The translations under genes and the position numbers were made by a program. A model generated the notes under the pieces. The model saw nothing but the letters and a program-made list of their open reading frames with translations, did no database searches and was not told the origin of the DNA. Shown here piece by piece: positions 52,922 to 61,200 of a stretch of DNA of 64,000 bases (positions within the stretch are counted from its first letter, which is position 1; every line of letters begins with the position of its first letter). Origin of the DNA: Candidatus Ornithobacterium hominis (GTDB lineage Bacteria > Bacteroidota > Bacteroidia > Flavobacteriales > Weeksellaceae); assembly GCF_951229915.1 (NCBI RefSeq), contig NZ_OX579588.1:1951001-2015000 (forward strand). Direction: 5' to 3'.

Positions 52922-53011
52922 TTAGTTTTAGAGAATAGCTCTTTTGGGAATTCTTTTTTATAAAGAAAACGGCTTTTAATGATTTTTTGGTACACCGATT
53001 CTCAAAATTTC

Positions 53012-53083
53012 AAGGCTTATAATTAATTTTGCCTACATTAGCGGAGCTAAAATAAATATTTATTTTTTTTAAGGCTTAAAAAA
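53012..53083. repeat. Two dispersed palindrome copies before the rhodanese gene
   Basis: A weaker copy (core 53012-53018) and a near-perfect one (eight T, core 53071-53077, six A) that ends five bases before the ATG at 53088, so it must lie in the leader or core promoter. Confidence 0.8.
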
Positions 53084-53087
53084 TTCT

Positions 53088-53852
53088 ATGAAAATTATTT
53101 TTAAACTACTCATTGTTAACTTTTTACTATTACATTTCACGCAATGTAACTCACAAAATAAATCTGGAAACATGAGGGATGCGTCTAGCTCAGCTACTGC
53201 TGCAAAAACTCAGCTACTGGCGCCACAGGATTTTGAGCAAAAGATTTCTGAGCAAGAGGGCTTAATCATTGATGTGCGTACGCCACAAGAGTTTGCAGCT
53301 GGGCATATAGAAAATGCGAGTTCTGTTAACTTCTTGGCTAATGATTTTTTGGATAAAATGGATTTAATTCAAAAAAATCAACCTCTTTTTGTGTATTGTA
53401 AATCGGGGAATCGAAGCTCCAAAGCGGCTGAGACGCTCCGTATGAATGGCTTTGAAGATGTTTATGAGCTAGATGGCGGCATCATGGCCTGGCAAAATGA
53501 AAATCTGCCTGTGGTGGTGAGTAAGGATTATACAGCGAAGGAAGGGAATGCCGTTTCGGTAGAAGATTTTTTAAGCCTTCAAAAAAATCATAAAAAATTA
53601 TTGGTAGAGTTTAGCACAACATGGTGTGCACCTTGCCGCTTGATGAAACCAATTGTAGAGGAAGTAAAAGAAAAGTATAAACAAGATGTTTTTGTGCAAA
53701 CTATAGATTTAGATGAGAGCCAAACGCTGGGGCAGAAGCTGAACCTGAGAGGTGTTCCTGTTTTTATTTTGTACAAAAATGGTGAAGAAGTTTGGCGACA
53801 TTTGGGGTTGATAAAAAAAGAAGATTTAGAAGAACAATTAAACCAACTCTAA
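53088..53852 (+). CDS. Rhodanese-thioredoxin fusion, exported
   Basis: 254 aa. A hydrophobic start followed by FTQCNSQ suggests a lipoprotein (Cys21), though the lipobox is weak. Rhodanese domain at about 45-145 with the active-site loop VYCKSGNRSS (Cys about 105); thioredoxin domain at about 150-254 with WCAPC (about 180-184) and cis-Pro segment RGVPVF. It could pass sulfur or electrons in the periplasm. One palindrome copy (core 53573-53579) falls at the junction between domains, encoding FLSLQKN. Confidence 0.9.
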   Translation: MKIIFKLLIVNFLLLHFTQCNSQNKSGNMRDASSSATAAKTQLLAPQDFEQKISEQEGLIIDVRTPQEFAAGHIENASSVNFLANDFLDKMDLIQKNQPLFVYCKSGNRSSKAAETLRMNGFEDVYELDGGIMAWQNENLPVVVSKDYTAKEGNAVSVEDFLSLQKNHKKLLVEFSTTWCAPCRLMKPIVEEVKEKYKQDVFVQTIDLDESQTLGQKLNLRGVPVFILYKNGEEVWRHLGLIKKEDLEEQLNQL

Positions 53853-53858
53853 TTTGCT

Positions 53859-54791
53859 ATGATTACTTATTTTCTGGTAGAAAACGATAAGCTGGTTCAG
53901 AAAAAAGAGGCGAATCCTAAAGACCATAACTTGATATGGGTAGACTTGATTGACCCAACAGAACAGGAAAAAGCTTTTGTAGAAAAAGCCTTCAAAATTG
54001 AGCTTTTTACAGACCAAGAGAGTGAGGAAATTGAAATCAGTTCGCGCTACATCGAGGAAGAAAATGAGATTGGTATCAATATGAATTTCACGTACCGAAA
54101 AGATGATGATGAATACCTAGAAGCCGTTTCTTTTATCTTAAAAAATGGCATTTTATTTACCGAGCGAGATAATGAGTATTTGACTTTTCGGGCAACTTAT
54201 CGCCGTATGAGAATCAATCGCCCTTTTAGCGGAGAACATGCGTTTCTGATGATTTTAGACACACGAATTGATGCTTTGGCAGATAATATTGAGCGTGTGA
54301 CTGATAAAATTTCTAAGCTTACACGTTCTTTGGTGAAAGATGAAATACTAGATAGTGAAACGCTCAAAGAACTTACCAGTATGCAAGATAAGAGCATGAT
54401 CATCCGAGAGAGCTCAATGGAACTTCAGCGAGTGCTCTCTTCCATCAGCAAGAGCCGCATTTTCCCTAATGAGCATCAAGATACTATTCGCATCATGATG
54501 AAGGATTTAAGTTCACTGCTGGAGCACACAGCATTTAATTTTCACCGGCTGGAGTTTTTACAAGATTCTTTTCAAAGTTTAGTCGATATGGAACAGAATA
54601 AAATCATGAAGGTTTTTACGATTATGACCGTGATTTTTGCTCCCCCAACTTTGATTGCTGGAATTTATGGAATGAACTTCCAAGACATGCCAGAGCTTAA
54701 TTATGAATTTGGCTACCCTCTTGCTTTATTATCTATTGTATTAATAATGATTGCTCCTCTTTTTTATTTTAAAATGAAAAAGTGGCTGTAA
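53859..54791 (+). CDS. corA: CorA-type magnesium/cobalt transporter
   Basis: 310 aa. Long cytosolic alpha/beta and helical domain, then two C-terminal membrane helices; the selectivity motif YGMNFQDMPEL (about 270-280) follows the first. Forms a pentameric Mg2+ channel. Six bases after the rhodanese-thioredoxin gene, so probably the same message. Ends with a palindrome copy and a hairpin terminator. Confidence 0.95.
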   Translation: MITYFLVENDKLVQKKEANPKDHNLIWVDLIDPTEQEKAFVEKAFKIELFTDQESEEIEISSRYIEEENEIGINMNFTYRKDDDEYLEAVSFILKNGILFTERDNEYLTFRATYRRMRINRPFSGEHAFLMILDTRIDALADNIERVTDKISKLTRSLVKDEILDSETLKELTSMQDKSMIIRESSMELQRVLSSISKSRIFPNEHQDTIRIMMKDLSSLLEHTAFNFHRLEFLQDSFQSLVDMEQNKIMKVFTIMTVIFAPPTLIAGIYGMNFQDMPELNYEFGYPLALLSIVLIMIAPLFYFKMKKWL

Positions 54792-54792
54792 T

Positions 54793-54890
54793 TTTTTTAA
54801 GCCTTAGAAAAATTTAAATCAAGTCCAAAAGTTTTTATGAAAAAAAATTCCATTTTCAGCATTTGAAAATGGATTTTTTTTAAGGCTTAG
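54793..54890 (+). terminator. corA terminator between two dispersed palindromes
   Basis: Palindrome (core AAGCCTT 54799-54805), then hairpin arms TCCATTTTCA (54849-54858) and TGAAAATGGA (54864-54873) whose T-run is the left arm of a second palindrome (core AAGGCTT 54882-54888). Corresponds to the convergent corA / kinase boundary. Confidence 0.8.
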
Positions 54891-54896
54891 ATTTTT

Positions 54897-55916
54897 TTAA
54901 CCTAAAAATCCCATCAGTCCCTGTAGCAAGTGAATTTGATTTCTCGTGCGGTCTAAATTTTGATTTGGCCGGTGCGTTTTATAGTACACATCACCATTGA
55001 GATAATCCGTTAAAAACCGCATGGCTTGCACATAAATCACGGTTTTGGCTGCTAAGTCTAAATTCTCTAACTCTACTGCTTCTAGTTTGTCTGAAAGATT
55101 AGCAAGAAATCCTTTTTTCAGCGCTTCGTAATATTCAGATGAGAAAACATTACCTAACGTTGGGTCGTCTTCTTCTTTTTGGTTGGTAAATGAGCGCACC
55201 ATATCGCCAAAATCATACAAAATTGTTCCTGGCATCAGCGTATCCCAGTCTATCAGAGCCAAAGCTTGCATTTCATCCTCTTCTTTGAAGAGGTAATTGC
55301 TGATTTTGGGGTCGGCATGAATCATTCTTGCTGGTAGCGCATTTTCTTCTACCAAGGCAATCCATTCGTCAAGAAAAGATTGATTATCTTGCAAAAACTT
55401 GATTTCTTCTTTCGCGGTTTCTTTTCGCTCGGGTGAAGCATTTTCTAGAGCTTCTTGAAAAGTTGTCAATCGGTTTTTGAAGTTAATGAACCCTACAATA
55501 GGTTCTTGGAAATCATTCACATCCAAATCATATGTATGCGCATGGAAATCGCTCAAGCACTCAGCTGCTGCTTCGGCTTGCTCAGCATTGAGGGCAGTCA
55601 TAAAATTTTGACTTTCTTCAAAAAAAGGAATCATTCGCCAGCACTCATCATTGTGATAAGTCAGGTATTGACCTTCTTTATTTTTCAGAGGCTTGATAAT
55701 GGGTTTGTCATAATTTTTTTTCTCTAGATGCTTTGCCACAGCGAGCATATTTTCGATGATGACTTCAGGCTCTGTAAAAATTGCAGTATTGATTTTTTGC
55801 AAGACATAATGACCTTTTTCATCGGTGATGAAAAAGGTATTATTAATATGTCCTGAAAAATTTTCTTCTACCTGATAATTTGAATCTCCTAAAAAAGAGC
55901 TTACAATTTCGTTCAT
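54897..55916 (-). CDS. APH-fold sugar kinase, NahK/AmgK-like
   Basis: 339-aa aminoglycoside-phosphotransferase-fold kinase. Catalytic loop HADPKISNYLF (about 226-236) and the metal-binding LIDWDTLMPGTILYDFGDM (about 250-268). In Bacteroidota such kinases phosphorylate N-acetylhexosamines at C1. The neighbouring nucleotidyltransferase gene (12 bases upstream, same strand) would then activate the product, which supports this reading over antibiotic resistance. Confidence 0.8.
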   Translation of the reverse strand: MNEIVSSFLGDSNYQVEENFSGHINNTFFITDEKGHYVLQKINTAIFTEPEVIIENMLAVAKHLEKKNYDKPIIKPLKNKEGQYLTYHNDECWRMIPFFEESQNFMTALNAEQAEAAAECLSDFHAHTYDLDVNDFQEPIVGFINFKNRLTTFQEALENASPERKETAKEEIKFLQDNQSFLDEWIALVEENALPARMIHADPKISNYLFKEEDEMQALALIDWDTLMPGTILYDFGDMVRSFTNQKEEDDPTLGNVFSSEYYEALKKGFLANLSDKLEAVELENLDLAAKTVIYVQAMRFLTDYLNGDVYYKTHRPNQNLDRTRNQIHLLQGLMGFLG

Positions 55917-55928
55917 TTTCGTTTCATT

Positions 55929-56855
55929 TTATTTCCAAAGCGGTGCAGGGTATTCTCCTTTTTCAGCTCTTTCTTTCAATTCATTTACAACGATTTCTCG
56001 GTCTTCTGGGTAAGTCATTCCAAACCAATCGGCATTGCTCTGTTCTACCCATACGGTCACATCGTCTTTTTGAATCAAACGATCGATGTGTTTAGGTAAA
56101 TAAAATTCTTGTTTTTCTTTGTTTTCAATTCGCTTGAAGAACGCATCGAAATCTTCTTGTAATTTTTGAATAATCGATGGATGAAGCACCCAAAAATTCA
56201 TCGAAACTTTAGATTCTGGCGCTAATTCAAAGTCTTCTCCCGTTTCTTCTGAAGTAAAATAAATCTTACCGTCTTCTTTTTTCTCAATTTTAGTAAGCTC
56301 ATCTATTTTCACCAATTTCCCATCTTCTACTTTACACACACCACGAGAAACGCTTCCATTATCGCTCAGCGTATTATTGAGCACAAAGCTGATGAGTGCG
56401 TAATGAGACTCGTCTATTTTGTTATCTTTCACCAATTGATGAGCAATTTCAAAGGTATGCTTCCCGTAGTAGTCATCGGCATTCATCACAACAAACGGCT
56501 GATGCAAAACCTCTGAAGCGGCTAAAACGGCGTGCCCCGTACCCCAAGGTTTTAGTCTTTTGGGGACTAAATCTTGGAACTCTTCAGGCACAAAATCTTG
56601 CATTCGCTGTTCGCAAAAATCCACTTTGATTCCACGCTCTCTTAGTGGTTTTTGCAATAATTCTTTAGTCTCTTCTGTGATTTGGTCATTGATAATGAAC
56701 ACCACGTGGTTTGCCCCGCTTTCCAAAGCATCATAAAAGGCAAATTCCATCAAAGCTTCTCCATTAGGCCCTACGGTATCTACTTGTTTTTGACCGTTGT
56801 AGCGACTCCCTAACCCCCCAGCTAATACGACTACTGAATAGTTTTTATTCTCCAT
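55929..56855 (-). CDS. Sugar-1-phosphate nucleotidyltransferase
   Basis: 308 aa with a GT-A-like nucleotidyltransferase fold: GGLGSRYNGQKQVDTVGP (about 13-30, the nucleotide-binding loop), NADDYYGKHTF (about 124-134) and GMTYPEDREIV near the C-terminus. Probably joins a sugar 1-phosphate (from the adjacent kinase) to UTP. Begins the two-gene operon, divergent from nagB. Confidence 0.82.
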   Translation of the reverse strand: MENKNYSVVVLAGGLGSRYNGQKQVDTVGPNGEALMEFAFYDALESGANHVVFIINDQITEETKELLQKPLRERGIKVDFCEQRMQDFVPEEFQDLVPKRLKPWGTGHAVLAASEVLHQPFVVMNADDYYGKHTFEIAHQLVKDNKIDESHYALISFVLNNTLSDNGSVSRGVCKVEDGKLVKIDELTKIEKKEDGKIYFTSEETGEDFELAPESKVSMNFWVLHPSIIQKLQEDFDAFFKRIENKEKQEFYLPKHIDRLIQKDDVTVWVEQSNADWFGMTYPEDREIVVNELKERAEKGEYPAPLWK

Positions 56856-56935
56856 TTCTTTAGTTTAACTTTAATATTTCAATTAATTTCCTAAATATAC
56901 AAAACTTCTTTCTCCCTTGCTAAAATATCTTTATG

Positions 56936-56958
56936 ATTTTTTAAAGGCTTAGAAAATT
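56936..56958. repeat. Dispersed palindrome copy between nucleotidyltransferase and nagB
   Basis: Core AAGGCTT at 56944-56950 in the divergent promoter region. It is the last full intergenic copy for 4.1 kb. Confidence 0.8.
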
Positions 56959-57040
56959 ATGTTTTTTTAGCGTTTATTACAATAAAAAACTTTAACTTTA
57001 GTACTTCTTTAGCACAAAATAATAAACTAACTAAAAAAGT

Positions 57041-59032
57041 ATGGAAACAATACTTGAAACGAATGAATCTTTAAAGAAAAATCAACCTTATTTTAAAAAA
57101 CCTGGAGATGATTTTGAGTACTCTCAGTTAGCAAGAGAGGAAAGAATTCCGGTTGAGATTTTCCAAACACCAGAAAAAGGCTCCATTGAAGCGGCCAAAG
57201 AAGTGGCTGAGCTAATTCGCGAAAAGCAAAAAAATAATGAGACGTGTGTGCTTGGCTTAGCAACTGGCAGCAGCCCAATACGCATGTACCGTGAGCTCAT
57301 CCGTATGCACCGCGAGGAGGGCTTGAGTTTTCAGAACGTGGTTACGTTTAATCTTGATGAATATTATCCTATACCAAAAAACTCCGTGCATAGCTATAAC
57401 TACTTTATGAAAGAAATGTTGTTTGACCACGTGGACATCAAACCCGAAAACATTCATATTCCTGACGGCGAAGTAGATAAGAGTAAATTGAAAGAATATT
57501 GCCAAAATTATGAAAAAACCATTGATGAAGCGGGCGGTTTAGATTTACAGATTTTAGGCATCGGACGTACTGGCCATATTGGTTTCAACGAGCCAGGTTC
57601 TCACATGAATTCTTACACTCGCGTGGTAACGTTAGATGATTTAACTATGCATGATGCTGCGGAAGATTTTGGTGGAATTCACAATGTACCCAAAGGTGCA
57701 ATTACCATGGGAGTGGGCAGTATTTTTAAGGCTAAAAAAATTATTCTTCTTGCTTGGGGAGACAAAAAAGCAAGTATTGTACAAAAAGCGGTAGAAGGAA
57801 AAGTCTTGGATGAAATCCCCGCAAGCTTCCTGCAACGCCACGAGAATGTGAAGTTCATTTTAGATTTAGGAGCTGCTAGCGAATTAACTCGCATCAAATC
57901 CCCTTGGAAGGTGGGCAGCGTTGACTGGACGCCTTCATTAATTAAAAAAGCAGTCATTAATCTTTGCTCTACGGTGAATAAACCAATTCTGAAATTGACA
58001 GATAAAGATTACAACGATAATGGACTTGGTGAATTAGTGGTTCTCTACAAATCAGCTTATGATGTAAACATCAAAGTCTTCAACGAATTACAAAACACCA
58101 TTACTGGCTGGCCTGGCGGAAAACCAAACGCTGACGATTCTAAACGCCCTGAACGAAAAGATCCTGCACAAAAAAGAGTAATCGTATTCAGTCCTCATCC
58201 CGATGATGATGTGATTTCTATGGGAGGAACGCTGAAACGACTTATCGACCAAAATCATGATGTACACGTGGCATATCAAGTTTCTGGAAACATCGCCGTA
58301 GCTAATCACGAAGTAATGCGCTACCTTTCTTTCTTCAAAAAATATTTTGAAGAATTATACCCCAAAGATTCTTTGGTGAGTGAGGAGTATAAAAAAATAA
58401 AAAACTATATTACCACTGGCGGAGATATTCACACTGAAAATATAAACCCTGAGATTTTGAAAGCTAAAGGCTTAATCAGGCAAGGAGAGGCGACTTCGGC
58501 ATGTGATTATTTAGGTTTAGGTGCCGAAAAATTACATTTCTTAAACCTTCCATTCTACGAAACTGGAAAAATCAAGAAAAATAACCTTTCTCAGCAAGAT
58601 GTAGACATCATCAAAGAATTATTGAGAGAAATCAAACCTCATCAAATTTATGCTGCTGGAGATTTGATGGACCCTCACGGGACTCACCGCGTTTGCCTAG
58701 AAGCTATTTTCATAGCTCTAGATCAAATCAAAAAAGACAGCGATGATTGGCTAAATGATTGCTGGGTGTGGATGTATCGTGGTGCTTGGCAAGAATGGCC
58801 AGTGAATGAAATAGAAATGGCTGTGCCGATGAGCCCCATGGAGGTGCAAACTAAACGAAATGCAATTTTACGGCATCAGTCTCAGATGGAATCAGCACCA
58901 TTCAAAGGAGGAGATTCCCGACTCTTTTGGCAACGTGCCGAAGATAGAAATCATGAAACAGCAGAAATCTATAATCAATTAGGTTTAGCAGAGTATGAAG
59001 CGATTGAAGCTTTTGTACGCTACATTCCATAA
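57041..59032 (+). CDS. nagB: Glucosamine-6-phosphate deaminase with C-terminal PIG-L domain
   Basis: 663 aa. N-terminal NagB domain (about 30-290): GLATGSSPIRMYREL, NLDEYYP and LGIGRTGHIGFNEPGS, the Asp/His catalytic region. It turns glucosamine 6-phosphate into fructose 6-phosphate and ammonia. The C-terminal half (about 370-663) is a PIG-L/LmbE deacetylase-like domain with SPHPDDDVISMGG (about 384-396) and DPHGTHR (about 547-553). Fusion would allow deacetylation and deamination in one protein. This long form is typical of Bacteroidota. Divergent from the kinase/nucleotidyltransferase pair. Confidence 0.93.
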   Translation: METILETNESLKKNQPYFKKPGDDFEYSQLAREERIPVEIFQTPEKGSIEAAKEVAELIREKQKNNETCVLGLATGSSPIRMYRELIRMHREEGLSFQNVVTFNLDEYYPIPKNSVHSYNYFMKEMLFDHVDIKPENIHIPDGEVDKSKLKEYCQNYEKTIDEAGGLDLQILGIGRTGHIGFNEPGSHMNSYTRVVTLDDLTMHDAAEDFGGIHNVPKGAITMGVGSIFKAKKIILLAWGDKKASIVQKAVEGKVLDEIPASFLQRHENVKFILDLGAASELTRIKSPWKVGSVDWTPSLIKKAVINLCSTVNKPILKLTDKDYNDNGLGELVVLYKSAYDVNIKVFNELQNTITGWPGGKPNADDSKRPERKDPAQKRVIVFSPHPDDDVISMGGTLKRLIDQNHDVHVAYQVSGNIAVANHEVMRYLSFFKKYFEELYPKDSLVSEEYKKIKNYITTGGDIHTENINPEILKAKGLIRQGEATSACDYLGLGAEKLHFLNLPFYETGKIKKNNLSQQDVDIIKELLREIKPHQIYAAGDLMDPHGTHRVCLEAIFIALDQIKKDSDDWLNDCWVWMYRGAWQEWPVNEIEMAVPMSPMEVQTKRNAILRHQSQMESAPFKGGDSRLFWQRAEDRNHETAEIYNQLGLAEYEAIEAFVRYIP

Positions 59033-59076
59033 AAAAGACTTTCGCTTTATAAAAGCTTTATAAAATGTGAATAAAT

Positions 59077-59101
59077 GTTTGGGGGCTGGTGGCTCCCAAA
59101 C
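59077..59101 (+). terminator. Possible hairpin after nagB
   Basis: Arms GTTTGGG (59077-59083) and CCCAAAC (59095-59101); only a short T stretch follows, so termination is uncertain. Confidence 0.4.
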
Positions 59102-59125
59102 TCGTTTAAATTATTTAAATTTCTT

Positions 59126-59133
59126 TACATTTG
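59126..59133 (+). promoter_or_regulatory. -7 element of gyrB
   Basis: TACATTTG, 35 bases before the ATG. Confidence 0.6.
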
Positions 59134-59168
59134 TTAAATAGGATTTAATTTAAATGTTGAATTGAAAT

Positions 59169-61118
59169 ATGAGTGAGAATAAAAAACAATATACAGCAGA
59201 CAGTATACAATCGCTAGAGGGTATAGAACATGTCCGTTTGCGCCCCTCGATGTATATTGGTGACGTAGGAAAAAGAGGTTTGCACCATTTGGTCTATGAG
59301 GTGGTAGATAACTCTATAGACGAAGCCCTGGCTGGCTACTGTGAGGTAATTTCTGTCACCATTCATCCCAATAATAGCATCAGCGTTTCTGATGATGGGC
59401 GTGGTATCCCAGTTGATTTTCATAAAAAAGAAGGAAAATCTGCCCTAGAAGTTGTAATGACAAAAATAGGTGCTGGTGGTAAATTTGATAAAGATTCTTA
59501 CAAAGTTTCTGGTGGGCTTCATGGCGTGGGGGTTTCTTGTGTGAATGCTCTTTCTGTAGAATTAACCGCCACAGTATACCGCAATGGGAAAATTTACCAA
59601 CAAAAATACGCTAAAGGAAAAGCTCTGACTGAGGTGGAAGAAATTGGAGAATCTCCACTCACTGGTACAAAAGTAACTTTTTTGCCTGACGATACAATAT
59701 TCAATGAAGTTCAGTACAGTTTTGAAACTTTAGCTAATCGCTTGAGAGAATTAGCTTTTCTCAACAGAGGTATTAAAATCACATTAACTGATGAACGTGA
59801 ATTGGACGAAAACGAGAATCCTAAATCAATGGATTTTTACTCTGAAGGTGGCTTGAAAGAATTTGTTGAATTCATTGATGAAAACCGTGAGCCCTTGATG
59901 AAAAAGGTGATTTACATGGAAGGTGAGATTGATGACATTCCTGTAGAGGTAGCGATGCGTTACAATACTTCTTTCAACGAAAATCTACATTCGTATGTGA
60001 ATAATATCAATACCCACGAGGGCGGCACACACTTGACGGGCTTTCGCCGTGCACTTACTCGAACGCTGAAAAAGTATGCTGATGATAATATGCCAGCCAA
60101 AGAAAAATCAAAAATCAATATTACGGGTGATGATTTTCGTGAAGGTTTGACGGCAGTCATTTCTGTGAAAGTGATGGAACCTCAATTTGAAGGGCAAACC
60201 AAGACAAAATTAGGAAACTCTGAAGTCTCTAGCGTGGTAGATAAAGTGGTGAGCGAAATGCTCAGCAATTATCTAGAAGAAAATCCTAATGAAGCGAAAA
60301 TCATTGTAGATAAAGTCGTACTAGCAGCCAAGGCAAGGCAAGCTGCCAAAAAAGCACGTGAAATGGTACAACGCAAAAACCCGATGGGCGGAAGCGGATT
60401 GCCAGGGAAATTAGCCGATTGCTCTTCCAAAGACCCTGCGGAATCAGAAATTTTCTTAGTCGAGGGGGATTCAGCTGGTGGAACAGCCAAGCAAGGAAGA
60501 GACCGTCATTTTCAGGCTATTTTGCCACTGAGAGGTAAAATCCTCAACGTAGAAAAAGCCATGCAGCACAAAGTCTTCGAAAACGAAGAAATCAAAAATA
60601 TTTTCACGGCACTGGGCGTTACTATTGGTACTGAAGAAGATGCCAAAGCTCTGAATACCGAAAAGTTACGTTACCATAAAATCGTAATCATGACCGATGC
60701 CGATGTGGATGGCAGCCATATTGCAACGCTCATTTTGACTTTCTTCTTCCGCTATATGAAAGAATTAATTGAAAACGGAAATATCTTTATCGCAACGCCT
60801 CCTCTCTATTTACTAAAAAAAGGAAAAAAAGAGGTTTATGCGTGGGGTGAAAAAGAACGGGAAAGAATTCAAAAAGAATTATCTGGTGACGAAACTGGGA
60901 AAGGCGTGGGCGTACAACGCTATAAAGGTCTTGGTGAGATGAACGCTGAGCAACTTTGGGATACAACAATGAACCCTGAAAATAGAAAACTCCGCCGCGT
61001 AGACATTGAAAATGCAAGCGAAGCTGACCGTGTGTTTTCGATGCTGATGGGGGATGACGTTCCGCCGCGTAGAGAATTTATCGAGAAAAATGCTATTTAC
61101 GCCAATATCGATGTTTAA
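59169..61118 (+). CDS. gyrB: DNA gyrase subunit B
   Basis: 649 aa. ATPase/transducer domain with VDNSIDEA (about 46-53), GRGIPVD and GLHGVGVSCVNAL (about 116-128), then TOPRIM with EGDSAGGTAKQGRDR (about 433-447) and DADVDGSHI (about 516-524), and the C-terminal YKGLGEMN zinc-less tail. Partner of GyrA in ATP-driven negative supercoiling. Alone in its transcription unit and free of the dispersed palindrome. Confidence 0.98.
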   Translation: MSENKKQYTADSIQSLEGIEHVRLRPSMYIGDVGKRGLHHLVYEVVDNSIDEALAGYCEVISVTIHPNNSISVSDDGRGIPVDFHKKEGKSALEVVMTKIGAGGKFDKDSYKVSGGLHGVGVSCVNALSVELTATVYRNGKIYQQKYAKGKALTEVEEIGESPLTGTKVTFLPDDTIFNEVQYSFETLANRLRELAFLNRGIKITLTDERELDENENPKSMDFYSEGGLKEFVEFIDENREPLMKKVIYMEGEIDDIPVEVAMRYNTSFNENLHSYVNNINTHEGGTHLTGFRRALTRTLKKYADDNMPAKEKSKINITGDDFREGLTAVISVKVMEPQFEGQTKTKLGNSEVSSVVDKVVSEMLSNYLEENPNEAKIIVDKVVLAAKARQAAKKAREMVQRKNPMGGSGLPGKLADCSSKDPAESEIFLVEGDSAGGTAKQGRDRHFQAILPLRGKILNVEKAMQHKVFENEEIKNIFTALGVTIGTEEDAKALNTEKLRYHKIVIMTDADVDGSHIATLILTFFFRYMKELIENGNIFIATPPLYLLKKGKKEVYAWGEKERERIQKELSGDETGKGVGVQRYKGLGEMNAEQLWDTTMNPENRKLRRVDIENASEADRVFSMLMGDDVPPRREFIEKNAIYANIDV

Positions 61119-61120
61119 AA

Positions 61121-61143
61121 ATTTTTAAAGGCTTGGAAAAATC
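61121..61143. repeat. Dispersed palindrome copy after gyrB
   Basis: Core AAGGCTT at 61128-61134, starting at the gyrB stop codon and directly before the shared terminator. Confidence 0.8.
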
Positions 61144-61150
61144 TCTACAA

Positions 61151-61181
61151 AAAAAGGAAAGCATCTTCGGCTTTCCTTTTT
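61151..61181. terminator. Bidirectional terminator, gyrB / S9 peptidase
   Basis: Arms AAAAAGGAAAGC (61151-61162) and GCTTTCCTTTTT (61170-61181), 7-nt loop; A- and T-runs on both sides let it work for both convergent genes. Confidence 0.9.
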
Positions 61182-61200
61182 GTTTAGATTCATTTTAGCA

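Noticed and set aside
54897..55916. Antibiotic-resistance aminoglycoside phosphotransferase
   Set aside because: The fold is shared, but pairing with a sugar nucleotidyltransferase and nagB points to sugar kinase activity.
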